Source: Acidobacteriota bacterium
GTDB lineage: Bacteria; Acidobacteriota; Terriglobia; Terriglobales; Acidobacteriaceae
Direction of reading: 5' to 3'
Assembly: GCA_003225495.1 (NCBI GenBank)
Contig: QIAJ01000143.1
Coordinates: forward strand, 1-56,365
Length of the DNA: 56,365 nucleotides
Shown here: piece after piece, positions 43,566-51,641 of the stretch
Numbering within the stretch: the first letter of the stretch is position 1
How the letters are laid out: each line of letters starts with the position of its first letter
Notes under the pieces: generated by a model
Told to the model about the DNA's origin: nothing
The model's database searches: none
The model's input: the letters and a program-made list of their open reading frames with translations, nothing else
Program-made: the position numbers and the translations under genes

Positions 43566-43620
43566 GCCCAGCACAAATCGGCTTAGAAGACTCTTATCGG
43601 GGGAGGTTTTGCGCAAACGG

Positions 43621-44790
43621 TTACGGTTGTAGATGACCCGCTTCTAACTTCGCTCCGGTCGCCGGCATCAGCATGTGTTCCGGCAGGATCAGCATTTCAT
43701 CTTCGGCAAGTATGAGCGCCCGCTCGATGACATTCTGCAATTCCCGCACGTTGCCGCCCCACGAATGGGACGTCAGCAGTTTCGCGCCTTCTGGCGACAG
43801 TTCTGGTGCGGGCGGTCGGAGAGAAAATTTGTCCATGAAATGCCGCGCTAATTGGAGGATGTCTTCGGGACGCTCACGTAACGGAGGAATCTCGATCGGA
43901 AACGCACAGAGGCGATAATAGAGATCTTCTCGAAATCTTCCCTGCTTAACCAACGCCGGCAATCGCGCATTGGTGGCGGCGATCACGCGCACATCCACGT
44001 GCACAACTTCGCAGCTGCCAATCCGTTGCAGTTCTTTTTGTTCCAGAAAGCGCAGCAGCTTCGGCTGGAGGCTCAGCGGCATATCGCCGATCTCATCGAG
44101 AAAGAGGGTGCCTCCCTGGGCACTCTGAATTCGACCGCCATAGGATTGCATCGCGCCTGTGAAAGCTCCGCGGGTGTGGCCGAATAGTTCGGATTCGAGG
44201 AGAGCTTCTGGAATCGCTGCGCAGTTGATCACGACAAACGGGCGGGACGCGCGAGGACTCAAATTGTGGATTGCTCGTGCGACCAGTTCTTTGCCGGATC
44301 CCGTGGGACCGATCACCAACACAGTCGTGTCACGGCGGGCTAACAGCCGAGCTGACCGGTAGACCGGTTGCATGTTCCACGAACCACCAATCATCCCCGG
44401 CAAGGGCGCTTGCAGGATCGAGTTGACCGCTGCGGCCCGCGCAGGAAGCGGGGATTCGTCAATCAGCGCCTTCCAACCCGGCATTGCCATCCGTTCCTCT
44501 TCACTCCCGGCAGTTTCCGATTCGAGCAGCACAATTTCCACCGCAGGAAACCGCTGCCGGATGATCTGGCTGAGTTCTTCCGCATTCAGGTCGGGCAGCG
44601 AGCGATCCAAAAAAAGCACCTGCCAAAGTCCGTGCTCAAGGTGGTCGAGTGCTTCCGCTCCTCCGCTGGCCTGCTCCACCCGGCGGACCGGAGACCGCAG
44701 ACTATCGAGGACGCGTTGACGAACCGCACTACTGGGGCTGGCCACCAGTACGTGATCCGCATAATTCGGCATGAGAGGCAGGCTGGTCAT
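43621..44790 (-). CDS. Sigma-54-dependent activator without a DNA-binding domain
   Basis: The 389-residue protein has a receiver-like N-terminus (about 10-120; phosphorylatable Asp in VLFLDRSLPDLNAEE, but the usual acidic pair is replaced by HVLVASPSS). A complete AAA+ sigma-54 domain follows (about 135-365): Walker A GPTGSGKELVARAIH, the sigma-54 contact GAFTGA, Walker B TLFLDEIGD and arginine fingers in RFREDLYYRL. The chain ends 20 residues after ILAEDEMLILPEHML, where FIS-type activators begin their helix-turn-helix; none is present. In this it resembles FlgR of Helicobacter. Its location makes it the activator of the flagellar promoter at 43550. Confidence 0.9.
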   Translation of the reverse strand: MTSLPLMPNYADHVLVASPSSAVRQRVLDSLRSPVRRVEQASGGAEALDHLEHGLWQVLFLDRSLPDLNAEELSQIIRQRFPAVEIVLLESETAGSEEERMAMPGWKALIDESPLPARAAAVNSILQAPLPGMIGGSWNMQPVYRSARLLARRDTTVLVIGPTGSGKELVARAIHNLSPRASRPFVVINCAAIPEALLESELFGHTRGAFTGAMQSYGGRIQSAQGGTLFLDEIGDMPLSLQPKLLRFLEQKELQRIGSCEVVHVDVRVIAATNARLPALVKQGRFREDLYYRLCAFPIEIPPLRERPEDILQLARHFMDKFSLRPPAPELSPEGAKLLTSHSWGGNVRELQNVIERALILAEDEMLILPEHMLMPATGAKLEAGHLQP

Positions 44791-44949
44791 GAATACCGAT
44801 TAGAAGCTGCTTCTCTTAGAAAGAGATTAGACGAAGATTAGAAGTCTCTACGCGAACGAAACGTTCGTGCGGCCGTGAGCGGAGATTGATCTTTACAAGA
44901 TGACTTGTTTCTGCAGGTCGTTGTCAGTTCCCGGAGAAAAGTCTCATCG

Positions 44950-45585
44950 CTATTTCTCCACAAACACAAGCTCACCATTTTCAACCTTAAGGTCTTTAAC
45001 GTTGTTCGGCAACTTTAGCTGATCGTGTTGCTCGGCCAATTTTTTCTGCAGGGCATCGTTGACCAGCGACACCGGCACGTTCAGGTCGCCAAGTTTTACC
45101 TCGGTGGCGTCGAAAGTGGCATAGCCATCCTTGGCGCCAAGATGCCCGGCAAGTGTAAGGTAGACATCCTTGCCTGCGATGTTTGTGAGGAACTGGCCGC
45201 GCACGACGTCGCCATCCATCGAAACCTGGTAGTCCTTGATGTTGGGAACGGCGCCGGGAAATTGCGGACCCGAGCTAGACGCGGGTGCAGCCGATGAAGC
45301 CGGCGCGGCACTGGCAGGTGTACCGGCGGCGGTTGGCATTAAGCCCGTAGCTTGGGCGATAGCGGCCGTTAGTTCACCGCCTGTCAGACGAACTTCGCTT
45401 CCGCTTTCTGCGGCAGCCGACGACTGCTCCAGGCGGTTGACTTTCTCTTGAAAAGATTGCGCATTGGCCGCGGTCGCCGCCGGAGAAACGGGCGCTGCTA
45501 CCGGGGCCGGCTTACGCACCACTAGAAACAGCGTAAAAACAGAGATCGCCAGCGTTGCCAAGCTGATGATACGTTGCCATTTCAA
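44950..45585 (-). CDS. Membrane-anchored hypothetical protein, 211 residues
   Basis: TTG 45585 has GGAGGT five bases upstream and gives MKWQRIISLATLAISVFTLFLVV, a basic start and one membrane helix; a TTG at 45609 would place the RBS inside the gene. A Pro/Ala-rich linker and a short coiled coil (SFQEKVNRLEQSSAAAES) lead to a C-terminal domain of about 100 residues: DYQVSMDGDVVRGQFLTNIAGKDVYLTLAGHLGAKDGYATF, then VKLGDLNVPVSLVNDALQKKLAE. The latter recalls LmeA/DUF2993-like lipid-binding folds by its strand pattern, but this is weak. Function unknown. Confidence 0.65.
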   Translation of the reverse strand: MKWQRIISLATLAISVFTLFLVVRKPAPVAAPVSPAATAANAQSFQEKVNRLEQSSAAAESGSEVRLTGGELTAAIAQATGLMPTAAGTPASAAPASSAAPASSSGPQFPGAVPNIKDYQVSMDGDVVRGQFLTNIAGKDVYLTLAGHLGAKDGYATFDATEVKLGDLNVPVSLVNDALQKKLAEQHDQLKLPNNVKDLKVENGELVFVEK

Positions 45586-45690
45586 GAGACACCTCCAGCG
45601 CTGGCTCAATGTTATCCGGACAGGCGAGGGCAGGCTTAGATGACGGAGGTATCGGGACCGGAGACCGCTGCGGGTCGATTTTGGAGCGTT

Positions 45691-46188
45691 TCACTCTACG
45701 ATTGCCAGTACATCCCCCGCATTCACGGTGGCGCCCTGCACAGCCAAAATCCTCTGGACTACGCCATTCTTCGGCGACTTGATTTCGTTCTGCATCTTCA
45801 TGGCTTCCACGACCACGATACCCTGGCCGGCCTCGACTTCGGATTTCTCCGCCACTAACACTCGAACGATCTTTCCCGGCATAGGAGCGATCAACCTGCG
45901 GGGGCCGCCAGCGGATGCTCCTCCATCCCTCCTAGATCGTAAGGAGCGCGGATCACGCAGTTCCACGTCAAAGCGCGCGCTGCCCACCCACAGATGAAGA
46001 TCAGTCGCGGTTTGCTCGCGTTTGATTTCGTAGGAGCGGCCATCGACAAGGAGAGAAAGCACGTCGGGGCGCAGCATGACTGCGTCCACGGTGATCTTCC
46101 GGCCATCGAGAAGGCACTTCCATTTGCCTTCGTCGCGCTCCAATTCCAACCGATGCGGCTGGCCGTCGACTGTGACGTCGTAAACCAT
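45691..46188 (-). CDS. Biotin carrier (BCCP) domain protein of an acyl-CoA carboxylase
   Basis: The 165-residue protein ends in a biotinyl domain: APMPGKIVRVLVAEKSEVEAGQGIVVVEAMKMQNEIKSPKNGVV, with the biotin lysine in EAMKM. The first 85 residues (YDVTVDGQPHRLELER, ITVDAVMLRPDVLSLLVDGRSYEI) are a beta-barrel like the BT domain that lies between carboxylase and carrier in propionyl- and methylcrotonyl-CoA carboxylase alpha chains. It begins nine bases after the biotin carboxylase stop. Together they look like a split alpha chain. Confidence 0.88.
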   Translation of the reverse strand: MVYDVTVDGQPHRLELERDEGKWKCLLDGRKITVDAVMLRPDVLSLLVDGRSYEIKREQTATDLHLWVGSARFDVELRDPRSLRSRRDGGASAGGPRRLIAPMPGKIVRVLVAEKSEVEAGQGIVVVEAMKMQNEIKSPKNGVVQRILAVQGATVNAGDVLAIVE

Positions 46189-46197
46189 AAAATGAGA

Positions 46198-47712
46198 TTA
46201 GCGCAGTGCTTCGGAACGTCCTTTCAGTTTCCATTTGGAAGGTTGCGCAGCAGTCGCCCCCGGGCTTCCATTTTTATTGCAACTCGAGGCCGGATCGAGC
46301 GTCGCGAATAATCCGGCGGCGATGGCGGCGATCCTTGTCCCCGCTTCATTGTCAGAGGAAGGCTTTTTTTCTTTTGCCAACAGACGGTCAAGGTAGCCGG
46401 TATCGAGTTTGCCATTCTGAAAATCGGGGTCCTGCAGGATTCGTTGAAAGAGAGAAATATTCGTCTTAATGCCTGCCACGAAATATTCATGCAGCGCGCG
46501 CTGCAGCCGCATGATCGCTTGCTGCCGATCAGTTCCATAGCCGATCAACTTGGCGAGCAGCGGATCGTAGTCGATCGGCACGCTCCAGCCTTCGTACATG
46601 CCACTGTCCCGCCGGATGCCTGGTCCAGAGGGCGCCAGCAGCAGATTGATCTTCCCGGGACTCGGGAAATAATTGTTGTCGGGGTCTTCCGCATAGATGC
46701 GGCATTCGATGGCGTGCCCGCGAATCTCTATTTCATTCTGTGTGAAAGGCAGTTTTTCCCCATTTGCAATCCGGATCTGCAGGTGCACCAGGTCGAGGCC
46801 GGTGATCAGTTCGGTGACTGGATGTTCCACCTGTAACCGCGTGTTCATTTCCAAGAAGTAGAAATTTTTCTGCTCATCTACCAGGAATTCAATGGTTCCC
46901 GCATTGGAATAGTTCGCAACCTGCGCGACTCGTACCGCGGTTTCACCCATGCGGCGGCGCATATCGGCGTTGACAACTGGCGATGGCGCTTCTTCCAGCA
47001 CTTTTTGGTGGCGACGTTGAATTGAACATTCACGTTCACCCAACCAGACTGTATTTCCGTGCTCGTCGGCCAGCACCTGCATCTCGATGTGCCGCGGATT
47101 GATGATCACCTTTTCGACGTAGACTTCGCTGTCACCGAATGACCCTTGCGCTTCGCTCTGGGCGCCTTCCAGAGCGGAGCGCAATTGGTCCCGCTGCTGA
47201 ACGAGCCGCATGCCTTTGCCGCCGCCGCCGGCAGCGGCTTTCAGCATGACTGGATATCCGATGCGCTCAACCACCTGCTCCGCCTCTTCGGCTGACGCGA
47301 GTCCTCGCGACGTTCCGGGCACCGTCGGCACGCCTGCCTTTTCCATCTGCTGGCGGGCGCGCGTTTTCGAGCCCATCATTTCCATGGAAGCAGGAGTTGG
47401 TCCGATGAACTTTACTCCGGCATCCGCGCAGGCCTGCGCGAAGGCCGCATTCTCGGAGAGAAATCCGTATCCCGGATGGATAGCTTCCGCACGCGAACGT
47501 TTGGCGACATCAACAATCTTGTCGATCCGCAAATATGACTCAGAAGCTTGTGCCGGTCCAATTGGATAGGCCTCATCTGCTTTTCGTACGTGCAGCGACG
47601 CGCGGTCCACATCCGAATAGACCGCCACCGTCGCGATGCCCATTTCGCGGCAGGCGCGTATCACGCGCACCGCGATCTCTCCCCGGTTGGCAACCAGTAT
47701 TTTCTTGAACAT
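46198..47712 (-). CDS. accC: Biotin carboxylase subunit of an acyl-CoA carboxylase
   Basis: The enzyme carboxylates biotin on the carrier protein using ATP and bicarbonate. ATG 47712 has AGAGG five bases upstream and starts the family's usual MFKKILVANRGEIAVRVIRAC. The ATP-grasp core has MLKAAAGGGGKGMRLV, HIEMQVLADEHGNTVWLGERECSIQRRHQKVLEEAPS and FLEMNTRLQVEHPVTE. At 504 residues it exceeds plain AccC (about 450): an extra C-terminal 55 residues after KLDTGYLDRLLAKE match the linker of propionyl/methylcrotonyl-CoA carboxylases in position. The carboxyltransferase subunit is not in the window. Confidence 0.93.
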   Translation of the reverse strand: MFKKILVANRGEIAVRVIRACREMGIATVAVYSDVDRASLHVRKADEAYPIGPAQASESYLRIDKIVDVAKRSRAEAIHPGYGFLSENAAFAQACADAGVKFIGPTPASMEMMGSKTRARQQMEKAGVPTVPGTSRGLASAEEAEQVVERIGYPVMLKAAAGGGGKGMRLVQQRDQLRSALEGAQSEAQGSFGDSEVYVEKVIINPRHIEMQVLADEHGNTVWLGERECSIQRRHQKVLEEAPSPVVNADMRRRMGETAVRVAQVANYSNAGTIEFLVDEQKNFYFLEMNTRLQVEHPVTELITGLDLVHLQIRIANGEKLPFTQNEIEIRGHAIECRIYAEDPDNNYFPSPGKINLLLAPSGPGIRRDSGMYEGWSVPIDYDPLLAKLIGYGTDRQQAIMRLQRALHEYFVAGIKTNISLFQRILQDPDFQNGKLDTGYLDRLLAKEKKPSSDNEAGTRIAAIAAGLFATLDPASSCNKNGSPGATAAQPSKWKLKGRSEALR

Positions 47713-47737
47713 GCCGACCTCTGATTCTACGTCGATC

Positions 47738-47774
47738 AATAAAAAAGGCCCCATCGCAGGTAGCGTGGGGCCTT
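47738..47774 (-). terminator. Rho-independent terminator of the tonB-exbBD-TPR cluster
   Basis: On the minus strand AAGGCCCCA (47774-47766) pairs with TGGGGCCTT (47753-47745) around a 12-base loop, followed by TTTTTTATT. It lies about 20 bases after the TPR lipoprotein stop and 25 bases before the accC start. Confidence 0.88.
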
Positions 47775-47792
47775 CGTCCAATCCTGTAACGT

Positions 47793-48611
47793 TTACTTAT
47801 TTTGGTCCATGACGATGCCGCCTGCGCCTGGCTGTTTCTCAGCCTTTGCTTTCTTGGTGGCCATGGTCTTATCTACCCATTCGTCAGCGGTCTTGAGATC
47901 TGTGGCTCGGGCTGACGGGTCGTCACACTCTACGTCGGCACGCTCGCGATACATCAGGTTCAGATACGCCATAGCGTCATCGTAATCAGGACGCAACTGA
48001 ATCGCCTTGTTCAGGTTGTCGATGCCTTCCTGAATGTTGGTCGTATTTTTCTCCCGGATCTCCGCGCATAGTTTCTTGTTCTTGGCGGCCAGCGAGTCTT
48101 CTGTCTTCATGCCTTCTCTGGCGCGTGCTTCCATGCGGGGCTGATAAGTCTGGGTCCAATCGATAACGGCGATCGAGTAGTACGGTTCGGGGTCGTTGGG
48201 ATCGAGTTCCGAAGCCTTCTTGTAGAATTCTTTGGCCAAGTCGAACTTCTTCATCTGCAAGTACAGGTACGCGATGCCTTTCACGCTGTTGATATTCTTC
48301 GGATCGGCTTGCAGCACCAGCTTGTATTGCTCGATGGCTTGCTCTGCCATGCGCAGGTTGTCGGGAGTATCGACGCCGCCGACATATTGCTGGGCATAGG
48401 CGGTCGCAAGATAAAGGCGGGCATTGATCAGCGTCGGGTCGAGCGTGACCGCCTGCTGGAAGTGATCAATGGCCTGCTCGAACTTATTGTTCTTGAAAGA
48501 TTGCACGCCCTTGTTGAGCTGGTCGCGCGCCTTCAACTTGTTGCAGCCGGTGCCGAGCAGCAGCACCAGACCAGCTGCCAGTACCACTAGCAACTTCGCA
48601 GTATTTTTCAT
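47793..48611 (-). CDS. TPR lipoprotein
   Basis: The 272-residue protein has a lipoprotein signal peptide with lipobox LGTGC (cysteine at about 23). Four to five TPR units follow (LNKGVQSFKNNKFEQAIDHFQQAVTLDPTLINARLYLATAY, IEQYKLVLQADPKNINSVKGIAYLYL, DLAKEFYKKASELDPNDPEPYYSIAV, GIDNLNKAIQLRPDYDDAMAYLNLMYRERADVEC). It should be a periplasmic, membrane-anchored scaffold. It is the last gene of the tonB-exbB-exbD-exbD cluster, so it may assist TonB-dependent uptake or cell-envelope assembly. Confidence 0.85.
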   Translation of the reverse strand: MKNTAKLLVVLAAGLVLLLGTGCNKLKARDQLNKGVQSFKNNKFEQAIDHFQQAVTLDPTLINARLYLATAYAQQYVGGVDTPDNLRMAEQAIEQYKLVLQADPKNINSVKGIAYLYLQMKKFDLAKEFYKKASELDPNDPEPYYSIAVIDWTQTYQPRMEARAREGMKTEDSLAAKNKKLCAEIREKNTTNIQEGIDNLNKAIQLRPDYDDAMAYLNLMYRERADVECDDPSARATDLKTADEWVDKTMATKKAKAEKQPGAGGIVMDQNK

Positions 48612-48727
48612 CAGCTTTATGAATCTCCCTTGCCACGAAGTAGAAGAACGAGGGCAACCGCGGAACTGGCAAGGCGCGTAACGCGACAGGGTCGCGCTTG
48701 CTCTCCCGCTTTAACCGCGGTACGGGT

Positions 48728-49171
48728 CTAACCGCCCGCTTCAATCTTGGCCGTAATCAGGCCGACTTTATCCACGCCCGCCGAGTGTGCGATGTCGATC
48801 ACACTGGCCACGTCAGCGAAGGGAATATTGTCATCGCCCTTCACGAACATAACCTTTTCTGCACGCGTCTTGAATACGTCCGTGAGGCGGCCCTGGAGGT
48901 TCTCCCAGGTCGCTTCGTCCTGATTGATCTTGAGCCCCGGCGTCTGCCCCGGGCCGCGATCGATTAACTGCACTACGATCGTACGATCCGGCGTTGGCGG
49001 TGGTTGCTTCTGGTTAGGGGGAGGCGGCTGCGGCACCAGCGCATCCAGACCTTTGGGCGTCAGCGGCGTGATCACCATGAAGATGATCAGCAGCACCAGC
49101 AACACGTCGATGAGCGGAGTCACGTTGATATTCGCGTTTTGACCGCCACCCGAACCAAGTGCCATTGCCAT
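48728..49171 (-). CDS. exbD: ExbD/TolR biopolymer transport protein (second copy)
   Basis: The 147-residue protein has one membrane segment with the conserved acidic residue: NINVTPLIDVLLVLLIIFMVITPL. The Asp in PLID is needed for proton-driven work. A Pro/Gln linker (QPPPPNQKQPPPTP) precedes the periplasmic domain (VDKVGLITAKIEAGG at the end). AAGGAG lies six bases before the ATG. It differs enough from the other ExbD to suggest distinct roles, such as TolR-like versus ExbD-like. Confidence 0.9.
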   Translation of the reverse strand: MAMALGSGGGQNANINVTPLIDVLLVLLIIFMVITPLTPKGLDALVPQPPPPNQKQPPPTPDRTIVVQLIDRGPGQTPGLKINQDEATWENLQGRLTDVFKTRAEKVMFVKGDDNIPFADVASVIDIAHSAGVDKVGLITAKIEAGG

Positions 49172-49199
49172 AATTGATCTCCTTGATTACTGCCCGCGA

Positions 49200-49661
49200 C
49201 TACTGTCCGCCTGTAGGTGGCGGTGGCGTCAAATTGCCAGGAGTTTTCTTCTGATCGGTCAAGAGGCCTAGTTGGTCCACGCCGGCGGCGCGAACGTTGT
49301 CCACGACCTCAACTACCCAGCCGAACTTTGCTCGCGCATCGGCCTTGATAAAAACTCGTTTGTCGGGCTTGTTGGCGAGCCGATCTTTGATTTTTTGGGT
49401 CAGGTCCGCGGGCTGAATCGGATCGGTACCGAAGAAAACCTTGTTTTCGCGGGTTACCGCCACCAGCAGCGCATCTTCCTTGTCGGCATCCGGCATGGGA
49501 GCCGGATTGTTCACCTGCGCCATGTCTACTGGCTGGCCGTGCTGCAACATGGGCGTGACCACCATGAAGATGATCAGCAACACCAACATCACGTCTACCA
49601 TGGGTGTGACGTTGATGTCGGAGTTGACCTTCGCGCCTTCGTTTCGTACTGAGATTGCCAT
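49200..49661 (-). CDS. exbD: ExbD/TolR biopolymer transport protein (first copy)
   Basis: The 153-residue protein has the membrane segment DINVTPMVDVMLVLLIIFMVVTPM with the conserved Asp, then a periplasmic domain with VTRENKVFFGTDPIQPADLTQKIKDRLANKPDKRVFIKADARAKFGWVVEVVDNVRAAGVDQLGLLT. The C-terminal tail is Pro-rich. AAAGGA is five bases before the ATG. It is separated from exbB by a structured 119-base interval. Confidence 0.92.
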   Translation of the reverse strand: MAISVRNEGAKVNSDINVTPMVDVMLVLLIIFMVVTPMLQHGQPVDMAQVNNPAPMPDADKEDALLVAVTRENKVFFGTDPIQPADLTQKIKDRLANKPDKRVFIKADARAKFGWVVEVVDNVRAAGVDQLGLLTDQKKTPGNLTPPPPTGGQ

Positions 49662-49687
49662 GGAAGTTCCTTTCCAGTATTGCGGCT

Positions 49688-49788
49688 GCGCTTAACCGGT
49701 CGCCCTGGTGTGGAGGAGCAGGCGCCCCTTCTTGGGGCGCCCGTCCAGCAACTCATGTTGGCGACCGCCGTCTCTGCGGCTTAAGTGC
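49688..49788. other. Structured exbB-exbD intergenic element
   Basis: Nested inverted repeats fold the whole interval. GCGCTTAA (49688-49695) pairs with TTAAGTGC (49781-49788), the latter holding the exbB stop. CGGTCGCC (49697-49704) pairs with GGCGACCG (49760-49767). Inside, GGCGCCCC (49721-49728) pairs with GGGGCGCC (49734-49741), and GCCG (49767-49770) with CGGC (49777-49780). No T run follows on the minus strand, so processing or partial termination setting the ExbB:ExbD ratio is more likely than full termination. Confidence 0.5.
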
Positions 49789-50539
49789 GGCGCATGCTCC
49801 TGCGCTTCAGGAAGTAGTCGATCAGTTCGCTGGAGGAGTTATCCATCTCCACGTCGAACGCTTCCACGCGGCCGGTCAAATAGTTAAACATCATAACCGC
49901 CGGAATCGCCACGAACAATCCGACTGCGGTGGTAACGAGCGCTTCCGAAATGCCGCCCGCGACCGCTGCCAAGCCGGTTGCCTTCTCTTTGGCGATACCG
50001 TTAAAGGCGTTCAGAATGCCGACCACCGTTCCGAACAGTCCCACGAAGGGAGCGGTCGAACCGATCGTCGCCAGGCCACCGAGCCCGCGCTTCAATTCCG
50101 CGTGGACAATCGCTTCGGTGCGCTCCAGAGCGCGCTTGGAAGCTTCGATGGTCTCGCCAGGGATTTCGCCTGGGCTATCCTGGTGCGCTTTGAATTCCAT
50201 CAGGCCGGCCGTGACAACCTTGGCCAGGTGGCTCTTCTTGTTGCGCTCGGCGACCTTGATGGCTTCATCAATCTTGCCTTCGCGCAATGCGCCGGCAACG
50301 GCCGGAGCGAACGAGCGCGACTGGTTGCGAGCGGCGTTGAAAGCCATCCAGCGATCGATCATAACGCCGATCGACCAGCCCGACATGATGAACAGAATGA
50401 TGACCACGGCCTTCGCCAGAAGCCCCATCTGCTTCCATAGCGAAATCGGGTCCCAACCAACCGAGCCCTCTCCTTGCAAGAGCATGGTGGCGAAAATGTG
50501 CATGTTGCAGAGTGCGACTGCTGCCAGGTTAACTAACAT
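49781..50539 (-). CDS. exbB: ExbB/TolQ/MotA-family proton channel protein
   Basis: The 252-residue protein has three membrane segments: about 43-62 (AVVIILFIMSGWSIGVMID), then the pair GLATIGSTAPFVGLFGTVVGILNAF and SEALVTTAVGLFVAIPAVMMFNYL, the ExbB/TolQ signature with the pore Thr. The cytoplasmic loop carries ERTEAIVHAELKRG. With ExbD it forms the proton-driven motor that energises TonB. GGAGG and AAAGG lie 12 and 7 bases before the ATG. Confidence 0.94.
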   Translation of the reverse strand: MLVNLAAVALCNMHIFATMLLQGEGSVGWDPISLWKQMGLLAKAVVIILFIMSGWSIGVMIDRWMAFNAARNQSRSFAPAVAGALREGKIDEAIKVAERNKKSHLAKVVTAGLMEFKAHQDSPGEIPGETIEASKRALERTEAIVHAELKRGLGGLATIGSTAPFVGLFGTVVGILNAFNGIAKEKATGLAAVAGGISEALVTTAVGLFVAIPAVMMFNYLTGRVEAFDVEMDNSSSELIDYFLKRRSMRRT

Positions 50540-50790
50540 GAGTTGCCTTTCCTCCTCGGACCTTATTCTGAACTCGCTTCTGAATGCTTCTCCCGTATTC
50601 GCGGGAAACCAGTTGCCCAGACGCGACGCACCGCTTACTGCCGGAACCTCGGTCCGAGCCGATCTTTACCGCTCTGCTGCCATGAAAATGCTCGGGCGGA
50701 AACGGCGTTCCGGTGTCACGGGTTCCCGTCGATGGGATTGCGTCGGACGGGGAGTGCCGACTAACCACCTGAGATGCGCTCTGCAGCGGT

Positions 50791-51519
50791 TTAGCCGCCG
50801 GAGAGAGTGAAATTGACTTGCACCTGTGTGTCAACAGCCACCGGTTCGCCGTTAAGCAAGTACGGCTTGTAGCGCCACTGCTTCACTGCTTCAATCGCAG
50901 CCGGTGCCAGCATGGGGTGTCCGCTGATCAATTGCAGGTTCTGGATCGTGCCTTCCTTGCTGATTTCGGCCTGCAAAACCACCGTTCCCTGAATCCGAGC
51001 CTGTCGTGCCAGAGGCGGATAGTTAGGCTGAACTCGCTTGATCAAAAGACCCTGCGAGACGCCTGACGATACCCGAACCCGTTGCGGTGTCGCGACCTTG
51101 GGAATGTTAGCGGTGGAGTTGATCATGCCACCGATAACGCCGCCCATCGATCCGCCCGGAACTCCACCCGGGACGCCGCCCATAACTCCGCCTGCCATGG
51201 CGGGGGGCGCTTCTTCTTCCTTGATCATCTGGACTTTCTCAGGAATTTTTGTGGGCGTCCGGAGCTGGCCGTTCACGAGATCGCTCTGAATCTTGACCAC
51301 CTTAACGACCGCGGCCGGCGGTGGAGGCGGTGGTGGTGGCGGCGGAGGCGCAACCAGGAACGTCATGAGCTGCGTTTTAGGAAGTGCTTCGGTGTAAATC
51401 AGCGGGATAAGGATCAGAATTCCAAGCAGCAGGAACTGACCGAAAAATGAAACGATGGATGTGGTCAGCCGCTTGGTTTTGAGCTTGTTTCCCGATTCGA
51501 TAAGGCTATCTTCAAACAT
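50791..51519 (-). CDS. tonB: TonB energy-transducing protein
   Basis: The 242-residue protein has one N-terminal membrane helix (about 25-43, FFGQFLLLGILILIPLIYT) and a run of 11 prolines (PPPPPPPPPPP, about 58-68) in the periplasmic spacer. A Gly/Met-rich repeat follows (GGVMGGVPGGVPGGSMGGV). The C-terminal TonB domain has VQPNYPPLARQARIQGTVVLQAEISKEGTIQNLQLISGHPML and AAIEAVKQWRYKPYLLNGEPVAV. It should span the periplasm and open TonB-dependent receptors with ExbB-ExbD. A 251-base gap with no gene I can support separates it from exbB. Confidence 0.93.
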   Translation of the reverse strand: MFEDSLIESGNKLKTKRLTTSIVSFFGQFLLLGILILIPLIYTEALPKTQLMTFLVAPPPPPPPPPPPAAVVKVVKIQSDLVNGQLRTPTKIPEKVQMIKEEEAPPAMAGGVMGGVPGGVPGGSMGGVIGGMINSTANIPKVATPQRVRVSSGVSQGLLIKRVQPNYPPLARQARIQGTVVLQAEISKEGTIQNLQLISGHPMLAPAAIEAVKQWRYKPYLLNGEPVAVDTQVQVNFTLSGG

Positions 51520-51641
51520 AGGCTTCTCCCTACATCAGACCCTACGTAACCTTAGACACCACCCGCATCCGCTTTGCTCCCGTTATTTCGCAAGGCCGCC
51601 TCTCCGGGCAGGTCCTTGATTACAAAACAGTTAACAGCTAC

